A stretch of 64,000 nt of DNA from assembly GCF_021491915.1 (NCBI RefSeq), contig NZ_CP090836.1, positions 792,501-856,500 on the forward strand, in the 5' to 3' direction. Below, in pieces: positions 48,320 to 57,847 of the stretch. The DNA comes from Paracoccus everestensis (GTDB taxonomy: Bacteria > Pseudomonadota > Alphaproteobacteria > Rhodobacterales > Rhodobacteraceae). Within the stretch, counting starts at the first letter, position 1; every line of letters starts with the position of its first letter. Made by a program: the position numbers and the translations under genes. Below the pieces are notes generated by a model. The model did not search any database, was not told the origin of the DNA, and worked only from the letters and a program-made list of their open reading frames with translations.

Positions 48320-49987
48320 TTACGAATGGGACGGGCCGGTCGCGGCCTGGTCGGGGGAAAAACGGTTCAGGCAGGCCTGAGTTTGCGCGCGGATGCTGCG
48401 GGCCACGTCCTGCAAGGTGGTAAAGGCCGCGTGGCGCGCATCGTGCAGGTGGCGGACCGGGCCGGTTGCGGGATGATGGGTGGCCGCAACCGACGACATG
48501 GCGGGCATCGCGGTGCCAATATCGGGGAAAGCCCCCGCCGCGACTGCGGCCAGGATCGCCGAACCCAGCAGCACCGGTTCGTCGCAGGCGGTGACATCCA
48601 CCGGCAGGCCGGTCGCATCGGCCAGGATCTGGCGGATCAGGGGATGCCTGCCCGCGCCGCCGCTGATGGCGATGCGGTCCACGCCCGCGCCATGGGCCGC
48701 TTGCGTCTCGACGATCTGGCGCAGCCCGTGGCCCAGCCCGCAGACACCCGCGACATACAGCGCCACTAGGGACTGCACGTCGCTGTCCATCCCCAGGCCC
48801 AGGATCGCCGCGCGGGCATGAGGATCGGCAAAGGGTGCGCGGTTGCCCAGGAATTCGGGAACCACATGAAGATGGGCCGCCAGCCGCACCGCCTGGGACG
48901 CATCGCCCGCCTGGGCCAGGGCGGCGTCTGCCAGCCATTCGGGCAGGGATTTCCCGTCCGCCCCGGCAAGGGCCGTGGCGGCGTCATGGGCGGGATGCAG
49001 CGTCAGCAGATGGTCGATGGCTGCGCCTGCCGCCGATTGCCCGCCCTCGTTCAGCCAGGCCCCCGGCACCATGGCCGAGAAATACGGCCCCCAGACCCCC
49101 GGCACGAAGGCCGGATCCAGGGTCGTGGTCATCGTGCAGGACGAGGTGCCGAAGACATAGCCCAGGGTGCTGACCGGATTCTGAGGCCCGCCGCGCGCGG
49201 CGACCGTGCCGATGCCGCCCGCATGGGCGTCGATCAACCCCGCCGCCACCGCGATCCCGGCAGGCAGTCCCATGGCCCGTGCCGCGTCCGGCGTCAGCCC
49301 CCGGCCCAGCGGGGTGCCGGGCGGCACCACCTGGGTGCCGATGCGGACAAAGCCTTCCTCTGCCAGTTCCCCCAGCCCGATGCCGTGGAAATAAGCGGCG
49401 TCCCAGCGGCCTTCATGCGCCAGATAGGTCCATTTGCAGGTGACGGTGCAGGTGGACCGCGCCGTGCTGCCGCTGGCCTTCCAGGTCAGGAAATCGGTCA
49501 GGTCGAAGAAATGCCGGGCGGCGCCGAATATCTCGGGGCGGTGTTCCTTCAGCCACAGCAGCTTGGGCGTCTGCATTTCAGGAGAGATGCGCCCGCCCAC
49601 GTATTTCAGGACGTCATGCCCCCCCGCATTGATCCGCGCCGCCTGGTCCACGGCCCGGTGATCCATCCAGACGATGATGTCGCGTTCGGGATGGTCGGCA
49701 TCGCCCAGGCCCAACGGCCCGTCGCCCGCCACTACCAACGAACAGGTGGCGTCAAAGCCGATGCCCGTGACTCTGCCGGGATCGATCCCCGCGCGGCCCA
49801 GGGCTGTGCGCGTGGCCGCGCACACCGCATCCCAGACCTGGGCGCTGGATTGTTCGGCGATGTCCCCGCCGGGGCGGTGCATCGCGATATCGGCCTTGCC
49901 TGTTCCCAGCAGCGCGCCTTGCGCGTCGAACACCCCGGCCCTGGCGGATCCGGTGCCCACGTCGATGCCGATGAAATGCGTTCCCAT
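48320..49987 (-). CDS. FGGY-family carbohydrate kinase, D-ribulokinase-like
   Basis: This 555-residue kinase has the N-terminal phosphate loop GIDVGTGSARAGVFD and the IIVWMDHRAVDQAARIN segment near residue 101, a mark of the FGGY/YDC pentulose kinases acting on D-ribulose. The catalytic Asp lies in GLIDAHAGGIG near 270, and the ATP-binding SGGAGRHPLIRQ block near 440. Paired with ribitol dehydrogenase it would make D-ribulose 5-phosphate. ATG 49987 begins exactly at the family start. It lies 14 bases after the permease gene and leads into the two SDR genes. Confidence 0.87.
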   Translation of the reverse strand: MGTHFIGIDVGTGSARAGVFDAQGALLGTGKADIAMHRPGGDIAEQSSAQVWDAVCAATRTALGRAGIDPGRVTGIGFDATCSLVVAGDGPLGLGDADHPERDIIVWMDHRAVDQAARINAGGHDVLKYVGGRISPEMQTPKLLWLKEHRPEIFGAARHFFDLTDFLTWKASGSTARSTCTVTCKWTYLAHEGRWDAAYFHGIGLGELAEEGFVRIGTQVVPPGTPLGRGLTPDAARAMGLPAGIAVAAGLIDAHAGGIGTVAARGGPQNPVSTLGYVFGTSSCTMTTTLDPAFVPGVWGPYFSAMVPGAWLNEGGQSAAGAAIDHLLTLHPAHDAATALAGADGKSLPEWLADAALAQAGDASQAVRLAAHLHVVPEFLGNRAPFADPHARAAILGLGMDSDVQSLVALYVAGVCGLGHGLRQIVETQAAHGAGVDRIAISGGAGRHPLIRQILADATGLPVDVTACDEPVLLGSAILAAVAAGAFPDIGTAMPAMSSVAATHHPATGPVRHLHDARHAAFTTLQDVARSIRAQTQACLNRFSPDQAATGPSHS

Positions 49988-50001
49988 GGCCTTGTCCCCG
50001 C

Positions 50002-50985
50002 CTAGCGCCATTCGCGGCCGATATAGATGGCCAGCAGGATGATCAGGCCCTTGATCACGTCCTGCATATAGGGGTTGATCCCCACCAGGTTCAGGCCGTT
50101 GTTCAGGATGCCCAGCAGCACCGCGCCGATCAGCGTGCCCAGGATCAGCCCGCGCCCGCCCGCAATGGCCGTGCCGCCCAGCACCACGGCGGCGATGGCG
50201 TCCAGTTCGAAGCCCACGCCCGCATTGGGCTGGCCGCTCATCAGCCGGCCGGTCAGCACGATCGCCGCCAAGGATGCCGTCACGCCCGAGATGGCAAAGA
50301 CCGCCAGCTTGACCCGCCGCGTCCGCACGCCCGACAGGCGGGCCGCAGTCTCGTTCCCGCCGATGGCATAAACATGGCGGCCAAAGGGGGTGCGTTGCAG
50401 CAGAACCCAAGCCAGCGCATAGACAATCACCATGATCACCACCGGAACCGGGATGATGCCGATGCGGCCCACCCCGAACCACGACACCCAGCCGGGCAAC
50501 CCGCTGATCGGATAGCCGCCGGAATAGATCAGCCCCAGGCCCCGCGCCATGCCCATGGTCGCCAGGGTCACGATGATCGCGGGCATCCGGCCCCAGGCGA
50601 CCAGGGCGCCGTTGAACAGGCCCAGCCCCAGGCCCACCAGCAGGGCCGCGATCAGCCCCACCCCGCCCGGCAGGCCCATGTTGACCATCAGGCCCGCCGC
50701 GATGGTGCCCGACAGCGCCATGACCGCGCCCACCGACAGGTCGATGCCGCCGGTCAGGATGACAAAGGTCATGCCCACGGCCAGGATGGCCACCACCGAC
50801 ACCTGCCGCAGCACGTTCAGGATGTTGTTCAGGGTGAAGAAGTTGTCGCTGGCAAAGGCCATCAGGATCGACACCACGATCAGCCCGACCAGGGGCAGGG
50901 CCAGCGGCGAATGGAACAGCCAGTCCAGTGCGGCGCGGCGCCCCTTGCCGGGGGCCTCGGTTGCGGTGTTGGCGTCATGCGACAT
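50002..50985 (-). CDS. RbsC-type sugar ABC importer permease
   Basis: This 327-residue inner-membrane permease has about eight to ten helices. The [17 protein letters not shown] segment near residue 80 is the classic RbsC/BPD_transp_2 signature, and the C-terminus has [13 protein letters not shown] and NNGLNLVGI. It overlaps the ATPase gene by 11 bases. It transports a sugar or pentitol delivered by the binding protein encoded first in the operon. Confidence 0.91.
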   Translation of the reverse strand: MSHDANTATEAPGKGRRAALDWLFHSPLALPLVGLIVVSILMAFASDNFFTLNNILNVLRQVSVVAILAVGMTFVILTGGIDLSVGAVMALSGTIAAGLMVNMGLPGGVGLIAALLVGLGLGLFNGALVAWGRMPAIIVTLATMGMARGLGLIYSGGYPISGLPGWVSWFGVGRIGIIPVPVVIMVIVYALAWVLLQRTPFGRHVYAIGGNETAARLSGVRTRRVKLAVFAISGVTASLAAIVLTGRLMSGQPNAGVGFELDAIAAVVLGGTAIAGGRGLILGTLIGAVLLGILNNGLNLVGINPYMQDVIKGLIILLAIYIGREWR

Positions 50986-52477
50986 GATCGACCCTCCCGG
51001 TCGTTGCGTGGGTCATGATTTCCTCGGATGTGATGGCGGCGCCCTCGACGGTGGCCACGATGCCGCCCGACCGGAACACGCAAACCCGGTCGGACATGCC
51101 GATGATTTCGGGAAGCTCGGACGAGATCATGATGATGGCGCAGCCCCGCGCGGTGAAGTCGCGCATCAGCTGATAGATTTCGGCCTTGGCGCCCACGTCG
51201 ATGCCGCGCGTCGGTTCGTCGAAGATCAGGATCTGCATGTCGTGGTTCAGCCAGCGGGCGATGACGACCTTTTGCTGGTTGCCGCCCGACAGCGTATCGA
51301 CGCGCGCATCCGGTCCCTGGGCCTTGACGCGGACCTGGTCCATCGCCGTCCGGGTAAAGGCGCGTTCCTTCTTGAAGTCGATGAACCAGTGGCCCTGGCG
51401 GTATTTGCCGTAATTGTTCAACGACAGGTTCTGCAGGATCGAAAAGCTGGTGATCAGCCCCTGTTCCTTGCGGCTTTCGGGCAAAAGGCCGATGCCATGG
51501 GCCAGCCCGTCGGCGGGATCGTTCAGCCGGGTCCGGACGCCGTCCACCCTGACCTTGCAGCGCGCGGCGGGATAGGCGCCCAGGATCGACAGCACGGTTT
51601 CCGTCCGCCCCGATCCGACCAGCCCGGCAAAGCCCAGGATCTCTCCGGCGCGCAGCTGGAAGGACGATACCGGGCCGCCCCGTCGCAACTGAACCTCCTC
51701 GACCTCCAGCACGGTCTTGGCCGCGGGGGCGGGGGCAGGCTTGGGGGGAAAGCTGTTCTCGATCCGGCGGCCGACCATCATTTCGACCAGGCGGTCGGTG
51801 GTGATTCCCGCCACGTCGCAACTGGCGACATATTCGCCGTCGCGCAGAACGGTGATGCGGTCGCAAATCTGGAAGATTTCCTCCAGGTGATGCGAGATGA
51901 AGACAATGGCCACGCCCGCCGCGCGCAGTTCGCGCATGACCTTGAACAGATGCTCGACCTCGGTCGGGGTCAGGGTGGCGGTGGGTTCGTCCAGAACCAG
52001 GATGCGCGCGTCCAGCGACAGCGCCTTGGCAATTTCCACGAACTGCTGTTCGGCCACCGACAGGCGGGCGACCGGGACATCCAGCGGCAGGTCGACCTCC
52101 AGCTTGCGCAGGATCGCCTGGGCCCGGCTGCGCATCGCCTTGCGGTCCAGAAGGCCCAGGGGGGTCTTCAATTCGCGCGCCAGGAACATATTCTCGACGG
52201 CGGTCAGATAGGGGATCAGGCTGAATTCCTGAAAGACGATGCCAATGCCCGCCGCGATCGCCTCGTCGTAATTGGCGAACTTGCGGTCCTGGCCCTCGAC
52301 GACGATGCGGCCCTCGCTGGGCTGGATGATGCCGCAGACGATCTTCATCAGGGTCGACTTGCCCGCGCCGTTTTCGCCCAGCAGGGCGTGAACCTCGCCC
52401 GCCTTCACGTGCAGGTCGACGCCGTGCAGAACCTCGATCCGGCCGAAGCTTTTTCGTATTCCCTTCAGTTCAAGCAT
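50975..52477 (-). CDS. RbsA-type sugar ABC importer ATPase (two ABC domains)
   Basis: This 500-residue double ATPase has a first Walker [10 protein letters not shown] near residue 36, with signature [15 protein letters not shown] and Walker [12 protein letters not shown]. The second domain has a degenerate Walker A (GLVGSGRTE), signature [15 protein letters not shown] and Walker [13 protein letters not shown]. This tandem layout with a weakened second P-loop is usual in RbsA/MglA. It lies after the binding-protein gene, separated by a hairpin, and overlaps the permease gene. Confidence 0.92.
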   Translation of the reverse strand: MLELKGIRKSFGRIEVLHGVDLHVKAGEVHALLGENGAGKSTLMKIVCGIIQPSEGRIVVEGQDRKFANYDEAIAAGIGIVFQEFSLIPYLTAVENMFLARELKTPLGLLDRKAMRSRAQAILRKLEVDLPLDVPVARLSVAEQQFVEIAKALSLDARILVLDEPTATLTPTEVEHLFKVMRELRAAGVAIVFISHHLEEIFQICDRITVLRDGEYVASCDVAGITTDRLVEMMVGRRIENSFPPKPAPAPAAKTVLEVEEVQLRRGGPVSSFQLRAGEILGFAGLVGSGRTETVLSILGAYPAARCKVRVDGVRTRLNDPADGLAHGIGLLPESRKEQGLITSFSILQNLSLNNYGKYRQGHWFIDFKKERAFTRTAMDQVRVKAQGPDARVDTLSGGNQQKVVIARWLNHDMQILIFDEPTRGIDVGAKAEIYQLMRDFTARGCAIIMISSELPEIIGMSDRVCVFRSGGIVATVEGAAITSEEIMTHATTGRVDHVA

Positions 52478-52501
52478 GAAGGCCCCCTTGGCTGATCGAA
52501 G

Positions 52502-52530
52502 GGCCGCGCCCCCGGAACAGGGACGCGGCC
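52502..52530 (-). promoter_or_regulatory. stem-loop between binding-protein and ATPase genes
   Basis: GGCCGCG (52502-52508) pairs with CGCGGCC (52524-52530) around a 15-base loop in the 68-base gap. No T run follows. It resembles the hairpins after the other two binding-protein genes in this window. Confidence 0.5.
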
Positions 52531-52545
52531 AGGTTCACGGCTGGC

Positions 52546-53460
52546 TTACCAGCTGAAATCGGCGGCGTTCTCGCTGTCCACGGTGCGCACGTCGATCGGC
52601 ACTTCCGCCGGGACCACGCGGGCGCCCCAGTATTGCGCCAGCGCCATGCCCAGGCCCACGCGGACCTGATCGCGGGGGAATTGCGCGGTGGTCTGGATGA
52701 AGGCGGTGCCGTCGGCGATGGCCTTGACGGCTTCCGGCGCGCCATCGACCGAGGTCAGCTTGATGTCGCGGCCCGATCCCTGGATCGCCGCCAGGGCGCC
52801 CATCGCGCCGCCGTCGTTGACCGAGAAGATGCCCGCAAGGTTCGGATGCGACTGGATCATGTTTTCCACCACGCCAAGCGCGACCGAACGGTCCTGACGG
52901 CCGTTCTGGGTGTCCACAAGCGTGATCCCCTCGCTTTCGGCCAGGGCGGCCTTGCAGCCTTCGACGCGTTCCAGGATCGGCACGACCGGGATGCCGTCCA
53001 GGATCGCGACCTCGCCCTGGCCGCCAAGCGCCTCGGCCAGGTATTTGCACGACTGATAGCCCGCGTCGCGGTTCTTCGACCCCACGAAGGTATCCACCGG
53101 GCCGCTGGCATTGGCGTCCACCGCCACCACGATCACGCCCTGGTCCTTGGCCATGCGCACGGCCGATTCCACGCCCGCGCTGTCGGTCGGGTTCAGCAGC
53201 AGGATGTCGATGCCCTGTTGCAGCATATCCTCCACGTCCGAGATCTGCTTGGCCACGTCATGGCCCGCGTCGGTGACGATCACCTCGGCCCCGATCTGGG
53301 CGGCGGCCTCGTTCAGGGCCTCCTGCATGGACACGAAGTAAGGGTTGTTCATTTCCTGGAACGTCATGCCGATCTTCAGCGCGTCGTCCTGTGCCGCGGC
53401 CAGGCTGGCCGAGGCGGCAAGAAGGGCCGCGGCGGATGCGGTCTTCAGCAGGGTCTTCAT
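52546..53460 (-). CDS. RbsB-type periplasmic sugar-binding protein
   Basis: This 304-residue protein has a Sec signal (MKTLLKTASAAALLAASASL, cut after AAAQ near residue 24). The Peripla_BP_4 fold is shown by MTFQEMNNPYFVSMQ, LLLNPTDSAG near 88 and VNDGGAMGALAAI near 224. ATG 53460 is preceded by GGGAGG at a good distance. It is the first gene of the importer operon. The enzymes downstream suggest ribitol, xylitol or another pentitol as ligand. Confidence 0.9.
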   Translation of the reverse strand: MKTLLKTASAAALLAASASLAAAQDDALKIGMTFQEMNNPYFVSMQEALNEAAAQIGAEVIVTDAGHDVAKQISDVEDMLQQGIDILLLNPTDSAGVESAVRMAKDQGVIVVAVDANASGPVDTFVGSKNRDAGYQSCKYLAEALGGQGEVAILDGIPVVPILERVEGCKAALAESEGITLVDTQNGRQDRSVALGVVENMIQSHPNLAGIFSVNDGGAMGALAAIQGSGRDIKLTSVDGAPEAVKAIADGTAFIQTTAQFPRDQVRVGLGMALAQYWGARVVPAEVPIDVRTVDSENAADFSW

Positions 53461-53556
53461 GGGTCGTCCTCCCGTTGATGGAACTGGCAGTCTTCCCCCC
53501 GGCACGTCCGGCGATGCGCGGGCCGTGTTCGGGGGGTATGGGTTTTGTGCGGCGGG

Positions 53557-54441
53557 TCAGCTGGCCATGCGGATCGTCTGGTTGGCCGCAAAGGTTGCGC
53601 GGAATTCCGACGGCGACATCTTCTTCAGCTTGAGGAAATGGCGATTGAAGTTCGACAGGTTCGAAAAGCCCACGTCATAGCAGATGTCGGCCACCCGGGC
53701 GTCCGGGTCGGACAGCAGCATATGGCAGGCCAGGTCGATGCGCAGCTGGTTGCGATAGCGCACCAGCGTCGTGCCGGTATGGCGCTTGAAGGACCGGGAA
53801 AAGGCGCTTTGGCTTTGTCCGGTCAGCCCCGCCAGTTCGGATTCGCTGACCGTTTCCAGCAGGTTTTCGCGCAAATGGCCGATGGCCCGGTTCATGGCCG
53901 ATTCCTCGGCCCGCTCCATGTCCAGCACGAAGCTGAGGCTGGCCAGGGTCTGCGACTTCGGTGCGGTCGCCAGCAGGTCGAGGATCTGGAAGAACAGCCC
54001 CAGCCTGCGCACGCCCCGCGCCTCGATCAGGGCGCGCATCAGGGGGCGGACGGCGCGGCTGGTGTCTTCGCCGAACAACAGGCCCCGGCGGCTGCGCTCC
54101 AGAAGATGGCGCACCCCCTCCATTTCCGGGAAGGCGTCGCTTGCGGCGTCGATAAAGCTTTCGGGGAACTGGATCACCTCGGTCCGCTGGGGCACGATTT
54201 CGCCCGGGCGGATGGCGCTGATCCAGTTCTGCGGCAGGTTCGGACCGGTCATGATCAGCTGGCCGGGACCGAATTCGCCCACATGATCGCCGATATAGAA
54301 CTTGCCCGTGGTCGCGACGACCAGGTGAATTTCGTATTCGGGATGGAAATGCCACCGCACCGTGCGGAACGGATAGCCGTGCTTCCAGGCGGCAAAGGAT
54401 TCGCCCTTGCGGATATGGACCAGTTCCAGATCGGGTTGCAT
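53557..54441 (-). CDS. AraC-family regulator of the pentitol operon
   Basis: This 294-residue protein has an N-terminal cupin-like ligand domain (about 1-150, with WHFHPEYEIHLV metal-type His residues). A C-terminal double helix-turn-helix lies at about 190-285 (LTGQSQSAFSRSFKRHTG, then VADICYDVGFSNLSNFNRHF). It lies just upstream of the binding-protein gene, reading the same way, so it may control the importer and enzyme genes in response to a sugar alcohol. An AGGGGAGGAA site precedes its ATG. Confidence 0.88.
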   Translation of the reverse strand: MQPDLELVHIRKGESFAAWKHGYPFRTVRWHFHPEYEIHLVVATTGKFYIGDHVGEFGPGQLIMTGPNLPQNWISAIRPGEIVPQRTEVIQFPESFIDAASDAFPEMEGVRHLLERSRRGLLFGEDTSRAVRPLMRALIEARGVRRLGLFFQILDLLATAPKSQTLASLSFVLDMERAEESAMNRAIGHLRENLLETVSESELAGLTGQSQSAFSRSFKRHTGTTLVRYRNQLRIDLACHMLLSDPDARVADICYDVGFSNLSNFNRHFLKLKKMSPSEFRATFAANQTIRMAS

Positions 54442-54801
54442 CGGTTCCTCCCCTCCGCGCCAGCACGGCTTGCCTTGGGCAATGCCGGCCCCTCCTTGGG
54501 CGCTGCATCATTGGTATCATGGCCGGGGCGCGACCCTCCACGACGCCACAGGAAATATTCCGATACTTTTTTGCCGTATCCTGCGGAAATATCATTAGCC
54601 GGGATTTGGCAGTGCGGCCCAAGGCGATGCTGCAATGCCGCATTATGCCGCAAAGCGGCGAAAAATGGGGCGAAATCCGGGGGCATAATGGGCGATCAGG
54701 GGCAGATAGCTGTTGCCTACAGCAGATAACGGCATCAGGGCGCCTTATACTTTCCCGCAGTCTTTGCTAGCAGGTTCGTATCAGGCGCCCTGCGCGGCGT
54801 T
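54442..54801. other. intergenic region upstream of the AraC gene
   Basis: This 360-base gap lies between the AraC start and the xylitol dehydrogenase stop. It is less GC-rich around 54540-54760 and contains the AraC ribosome site. I see no protein-like frame, no clear promoter hexamers and no good terminator for the dehydrogenase gene. Confidence 0.35.
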
Positions 54802-55845
54802 TCAGGCGTGAGGCATCTGGATCTGGATCTTCACGTCGGTTTCGCGTGCTTCGACGGCGCGGTCAAAGGCGGCGATGCTGTCGGCAAAGGGCAGGGTCGC
54901 GGAAATCAGCGGCTTCAGATCGACCTTGCCCGCCGCGATCAGCGAGATCGCCCGGTCATAGACATTGGCATAGCGGAACACGGTTTCCACCCGCAGTTCC
55001 TTGGCTTGAAGGCCGACGATGTCGAAGGGCACCGGATCGACCGGCATTCCCACCAGCACGATGGTTCCGCCCGGGCGGGCAAGCTGCGGCAGCCCCAGGA
55101 TCGCGGGGGCCGCGCCCGAACATTCAAAGACCACATCCGCGCCCCAGCCGTCGGTCGCCTGGGCGATTGCCTGGGCCGCGGGGGTGGGGCGGATGTTGAT
55201 CGTCTCGATTCCCGGATAGGCGCCGATGATGTCCAGCTTGGGTTGCGCCAGATCGGCCACGAAGACCTTGGCGCAGCCCCCTGCCAAGGCGGCCAGGGCG
55301 GTCATCATGCCGATGGGACCGGCCCCCAGGACCAGGCCGGTATCGCCGGGCTGGATGCGCGCCCGCATCGCGGCCTGCATCCCGATGGCAAAGGGTTCGA
55401 CCATGGCGCCTTCTGCAAAGGACACGCTGTCCGGCAGGCGATAGGTGAAGGCGGCCGGATGCACGACCTGCGGCGTCAGGCAGCCATGGACCGGCGGCGT
55501 CGCCCAGAACCGCACGGCCGGATCGACGTTGTAGATCCCCAGCTTGGACGCGCGGGATGTCTGGTCGGGGATCCCCGGCTCCATGCAGACGCGGTCGCCG
55601 ATCTTCAGGTGGGACACCTGGCTGCCCACCTCGACCACGGTGCCGGATGCCTCGTGGCCCAGGACCATGGGATCGGTGACCACAAAGGGGCCGATCTTGC
55701 CATGCGTATAGTAATGCACGTCCGATCCGCAGACGCCCACGGTATGCACGGCGATGCGCACATCGGTGGGCGACAGATCCTGATCCAGGTCGATGTCGCG
55801 CAACGACAGCTTGCCCTTGCGTTCCAGCACCAGTGATGTCGGCAT
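54802..55845 (-). CDS. xylitol/polyol dehydrogenase, zinc MDR family
   Basis: This 347-residue medium-chain dehydrogenase has the zinc-site motifs [13 protein letters not shown] near residue 38 and GHEASG near 64, and nucleotide-binding [12 protein letters not shown] near 173. Similarity is to the sorbitol/xylitol dehydrogenase branch that oxidises xylitol to D-xylulose. The Cys cluster that binds the structural zinc is absent: [15 protein letters not shown] replaces the usual CxxCxxGxxxxC, as in several bacterial polyol dehydrogenases. ATG 55845 follows GGGGGGAA. It is read with the AraC and importer genes but 360 bases upstream of them. Confidence 0.87.
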   Translation of the reverse strand: MPTSLVLERKGKLSLRDIDLDQDLSPTDVRIAVHTVGVCGSDVHYYTHGKIGPFVVTDPMVLGHEASGTVVEVGSQVSHLKIGDRVCMEPGIPDQTSRASKLGIYNVDPAVRFWATPPVHGCLTPQVVHPAAFTYRLPDSVSFAEGAMVEPFAIGMQAAMRARIQPGDTGLVLGAGPIGMMTALAALAGGCAKVFVADLAQPKLDIIGAYPGIETINIRPTPAAQAIAQATDGWGADVVFECSGAAPAILGLPQLARPGGTIVLVGMPVDPVPFDIVGLQAKELRVETVFRYANVYDRAISLIAAGKVDLKPLISATLPFADSIAAFDRAVEARETDVKIQIQMPHA

Positions 55846-55965
55846 ATGGTTTCCCCCCAAAAAGACTGTGCCGCCACCATGGACGGTTTTGCGGCGCTTG
55901 ACCCCCGTGAATGAAGGGCAGGCGCGCCTTGTGTAAATCCCCCGGCATGGGGAAAAGACGCAAAA

Positions 55966-55981
55966 TTTCCGTTTTCGGAAA
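55966..55981. promoter_or_regulatory. inverted repeat in the divergent xdh-ctaG region
   Basis: TTTCCG-TTTT-CGGAAA is a perfect inverted repeat, 121 bases upstream of the xylitol dehydrogenase ATG and 138 bases before ctaG. It could be an operator for either gene. No matching regulator site is known to me. Confidence 0.35.
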
Positions 55982-56118
55982 AAAACTACCGCTTGCCGCA
56001 AACCGGCTGGCAGCGGCTGTCTTGGCGCCCAGCCCGCGCATTGCACGAAACCCATGGGCGTGGTTCGGTATTGTCGTTGGATAGCCTGCGGCCTCCCGCC
56101 GGCGGAAAGCGAGGTTCA

Positions 56119-56823
56119 ATGAGCCAACCCTATTGCGGACCGGGCGTTGCGCCTGACGGGTTGTGGGCGGCCTGGAATGTCGATCCGCCTCTGCTGGCCG
56201 GACTGGCGGTCCTTTCCGTGGTCTTGTGGCGGCAAGGAAACGGCAGGGCCGGGGGCATTGCCGTCCTGGCACTTGCGGTTGCCTTTGTGTCGCCGCTGTG
56301 CGCGCTGACCGTATCGCTGTTTTCGGCCCGCGCGCTGCATCATCTGGTTCTGGCGGGGGTGGCCGCGCCCGCACTGGCTCTGGCCTGGCCCTTGGCTGCG
56401 CGCGCGCCTGCGCAGGCCGGGGCTACGGGAATGGCCCTGGCGATGGGGGCCTGGCACCTGCCTGTGGTTTATGACGCGATCTGGCGGTCCGATGCGGTTT
56501 ACTGGCTGATGCAGGCGGCGCTGTTCCTGCCTGCCTGGGCCTTCTGGTCGGCGGTGCTGACCGGCCCGCGTTCCTCGGTGCTGGGCCACAGTTTCCTGAC
56601 AATGGGCCTGGCCGGGCTGATGGGCCTGCTGGGCGCGGTGCTGACCTTCGCGCCCGCTGTTCTTTACATCCAGCACGTCGATGGCGCCGCGCCTTGGGGC
56701 CTGACGGCGCTTGACGACCAGCGGCTGGCCGGGCTGATCCTGTGGGTGCCGGGCTTCCTGCCAATGGCCGCTTTTGCGGGCTGGATGCTGCGGCAAGGCT
56801 GGCAGCGGGGCTTTGCGGCATGA
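56119..56823 (+). CDS. CtaG-type cytochrome c oxidase assembly membrane protein (caa3_CtaG)
   Basis: This 234-residue membrane protein has about six to seven helices. HHLVLAGVAAPALALAWPLAA and AWHLPVVYDAIWRSDAVYWLMQ follow the caa3_CtaG family, with conserved His residues likely binding copper. The C-terminal DDQRLAGLILWVPG segment is typical. It is not related to Cox11, also called CtaG. It starts the oxidase gene group; its stop overlaps the next gene by four bases. Confidence 0.88.
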   Translation: MSQPYCGPGVAPDGLWAAWNVDPPLLAGLAVLSVVLWRQGNGRAGGIAVLALAVAFVSPLCALTVSLFSARALHHLVLAGVAAPALALAWPLAARAPAQAGATGMALAMGAWHLPVVYDAIWRSDAVYWLMQAALFLPAWAFWSAVLTGPRSSVLGHSFLTMGLAGLMGLLGAVLTFAPAVLYIQHVDGAAPWGLTALDDQRLAGLILWVPGFLPMAAFAGWMLRQGWQRGFAA

Positions 56824-57320
56824 TCGCGGCGCTGAAGGCCATTCACATCGCGGCGATGCTGTGCTGGTGCGCGGGTCTGGTCGCGCTGCCGCTGCTGTTG
56901 ATGAGCTATGGCCACGCGCGGCGGCAGGTCCGCTATTCCGAATTTCGGCTGCTGACGCATTACGGCTATGTCGCCTTTGCCACCCCGGCGGCGGTGATCG
57001 CCGTTGTGGCGGGAACCGCGCTGATCTTCGCGGCCGGGGTGTTCGACCTGTGGCTGATCGCCAAGCTGGCCTTTGTCAGTTTCATGGCGCTGGCCCATGC
57101 CTGGCTGGGGCACCTGATCGAACAATCCGGCCTGCAGCGTTATGGCCGGGGAACCGATCCCACCAAGGGTTACGAGATGCCCTATCCCGGGATCGCGCTG
57201 GCCGTGATCCTGCCCGCCATCGGGGCGATCCTGTGGCTGGTTCTGGCCAAGCCCGACCTGTCATGGGTGGCGGACCTGCTGCCCGCCTTCATGCAGGAAC
57301 CAAGGGGTCAGTTGCCGTGA
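56820..57320 (+). CDS. CopD/HemJ-like membrane protein
   Basis: This 166-residue protein has four predicted membrane helices. The N-terminal LKAIHIAAMLCWCAGLVALP contains a His-Trp pair typical of CopD- or HemJ-like (DUF2214-type) proteins, and HAWLGHLIE follows near residue 96. A copper-related or oxidase-maturation role fits its position, coupled to the CtaG-type gene (ATGA). The last 13 bases overlap the 3' end of the oppositely read DUF2231 gene. Confidence 0.78.
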   Translation: MIAALKAIHIAAMLCWCAGLVALPLLLMSYGHARRQVRYSEFRLLTHYGYVAFATPAAVIAVVAGTALIFAAGVFDLWLIAKLAFVSFMALAHAWLGHLIEQSGLQRYGRGTDPTKGYEMPYPGIALAVILPAIGAILWLVLAKPDLSWVADLLPAFMQEPRGQLP

Positions 57321-57829
57321 TCCTGTTGCGTCCCGATCTGATAGTCGAAGACCAGCTTGCCGCCGTGCCAGCCGGTGATCGTGGTCATCAGCAAGCCCAG
57401 GGCGGAAATCAGGATCCCAACCGGCAACACCGCCTGTTCGGGGTTGGGGAGGCGATAGCCCCAGTTGGCGCCCAGCACCGACAAAAGCGTGCAGGCCAGG
57501 ATGAAATGCGTCCAACTGGGCGCGCGGATGCGGATGCCGGGGACGATCAGCAATTCGACCGTGCCGCTGATGCCTGCCAGGACGCCCATGACAAAGCCGA
57601 TGCCTGCCGTCCAGACGGCGGCGCGCGGCCAGAATGCGTCGCCCGTCCACCAGAACATCGCGTCGGCGCCGAAGGTCAGGAACGCAAGCGCGATGGGATA
57701 GGTGATCAGCATCGCGTGCAGCGGATGGCCCGCGATCGCGAACCTGGATTCGGTGTCGTTGAAAGCGGAATGTTCCTCGATCGGGTCGGACAAACGGCGG
57801 CGTTGCCGCCAGGTTCGCTTTGGTCGCAT
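57308..57829 (-). CDS. DUF2231 family membrane protein, antisense within the oxidase operon
   Basis: This 173-residue protein has four predicted helices and the family motif RFAIAGHPLHAMLITYPIALA near residue 30, with the conserved HPLH. It is read against all its neighbours: its 3' end overlaps the CopD-like gene by 13 bases and its start lies 18 bases from the oxidase subunit II start. ATG 57829 follows AAGGA; ATGs at 57835 and 57838 are alternatives. Function is unknown; DUF2231 proteins are often encoded with haem-related membrane proteins. Confidence 0.83.
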   Translation of the reverse strand: MRPKRTWRQRRRLSDPIEEHSAFNDTESRFAIAGHPLHAMLITYPIALAFLTFGADAMFWWTGDAFWPRAAVWTAGIGFVMGVLAGISGTVELLIVPGIRIRAPSWTHFILACTLLSVLGANWGYRLPNPEQAVLPVGILISALGLLMTTITGWHGGKLVFDYQIGTQQDHGN

Positions 57830-57847
57830 CGGCATCATCCTTGGGCT

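Noticed and set aside
48939..50482. Long N-terminal extensions of the kinase and second SDR frames
   Set aside because: The extensions run over neighbouring genes in the wrong frame. Family homology begins at the ATGs at 49987 and 48311.
56774..57847. 358-codon N-terminal extension of oxidase subunit II
   Set aside because: The extension is antisense to DUF2231 and out of frame with CopD. The lipoprotein signal marks the true start.
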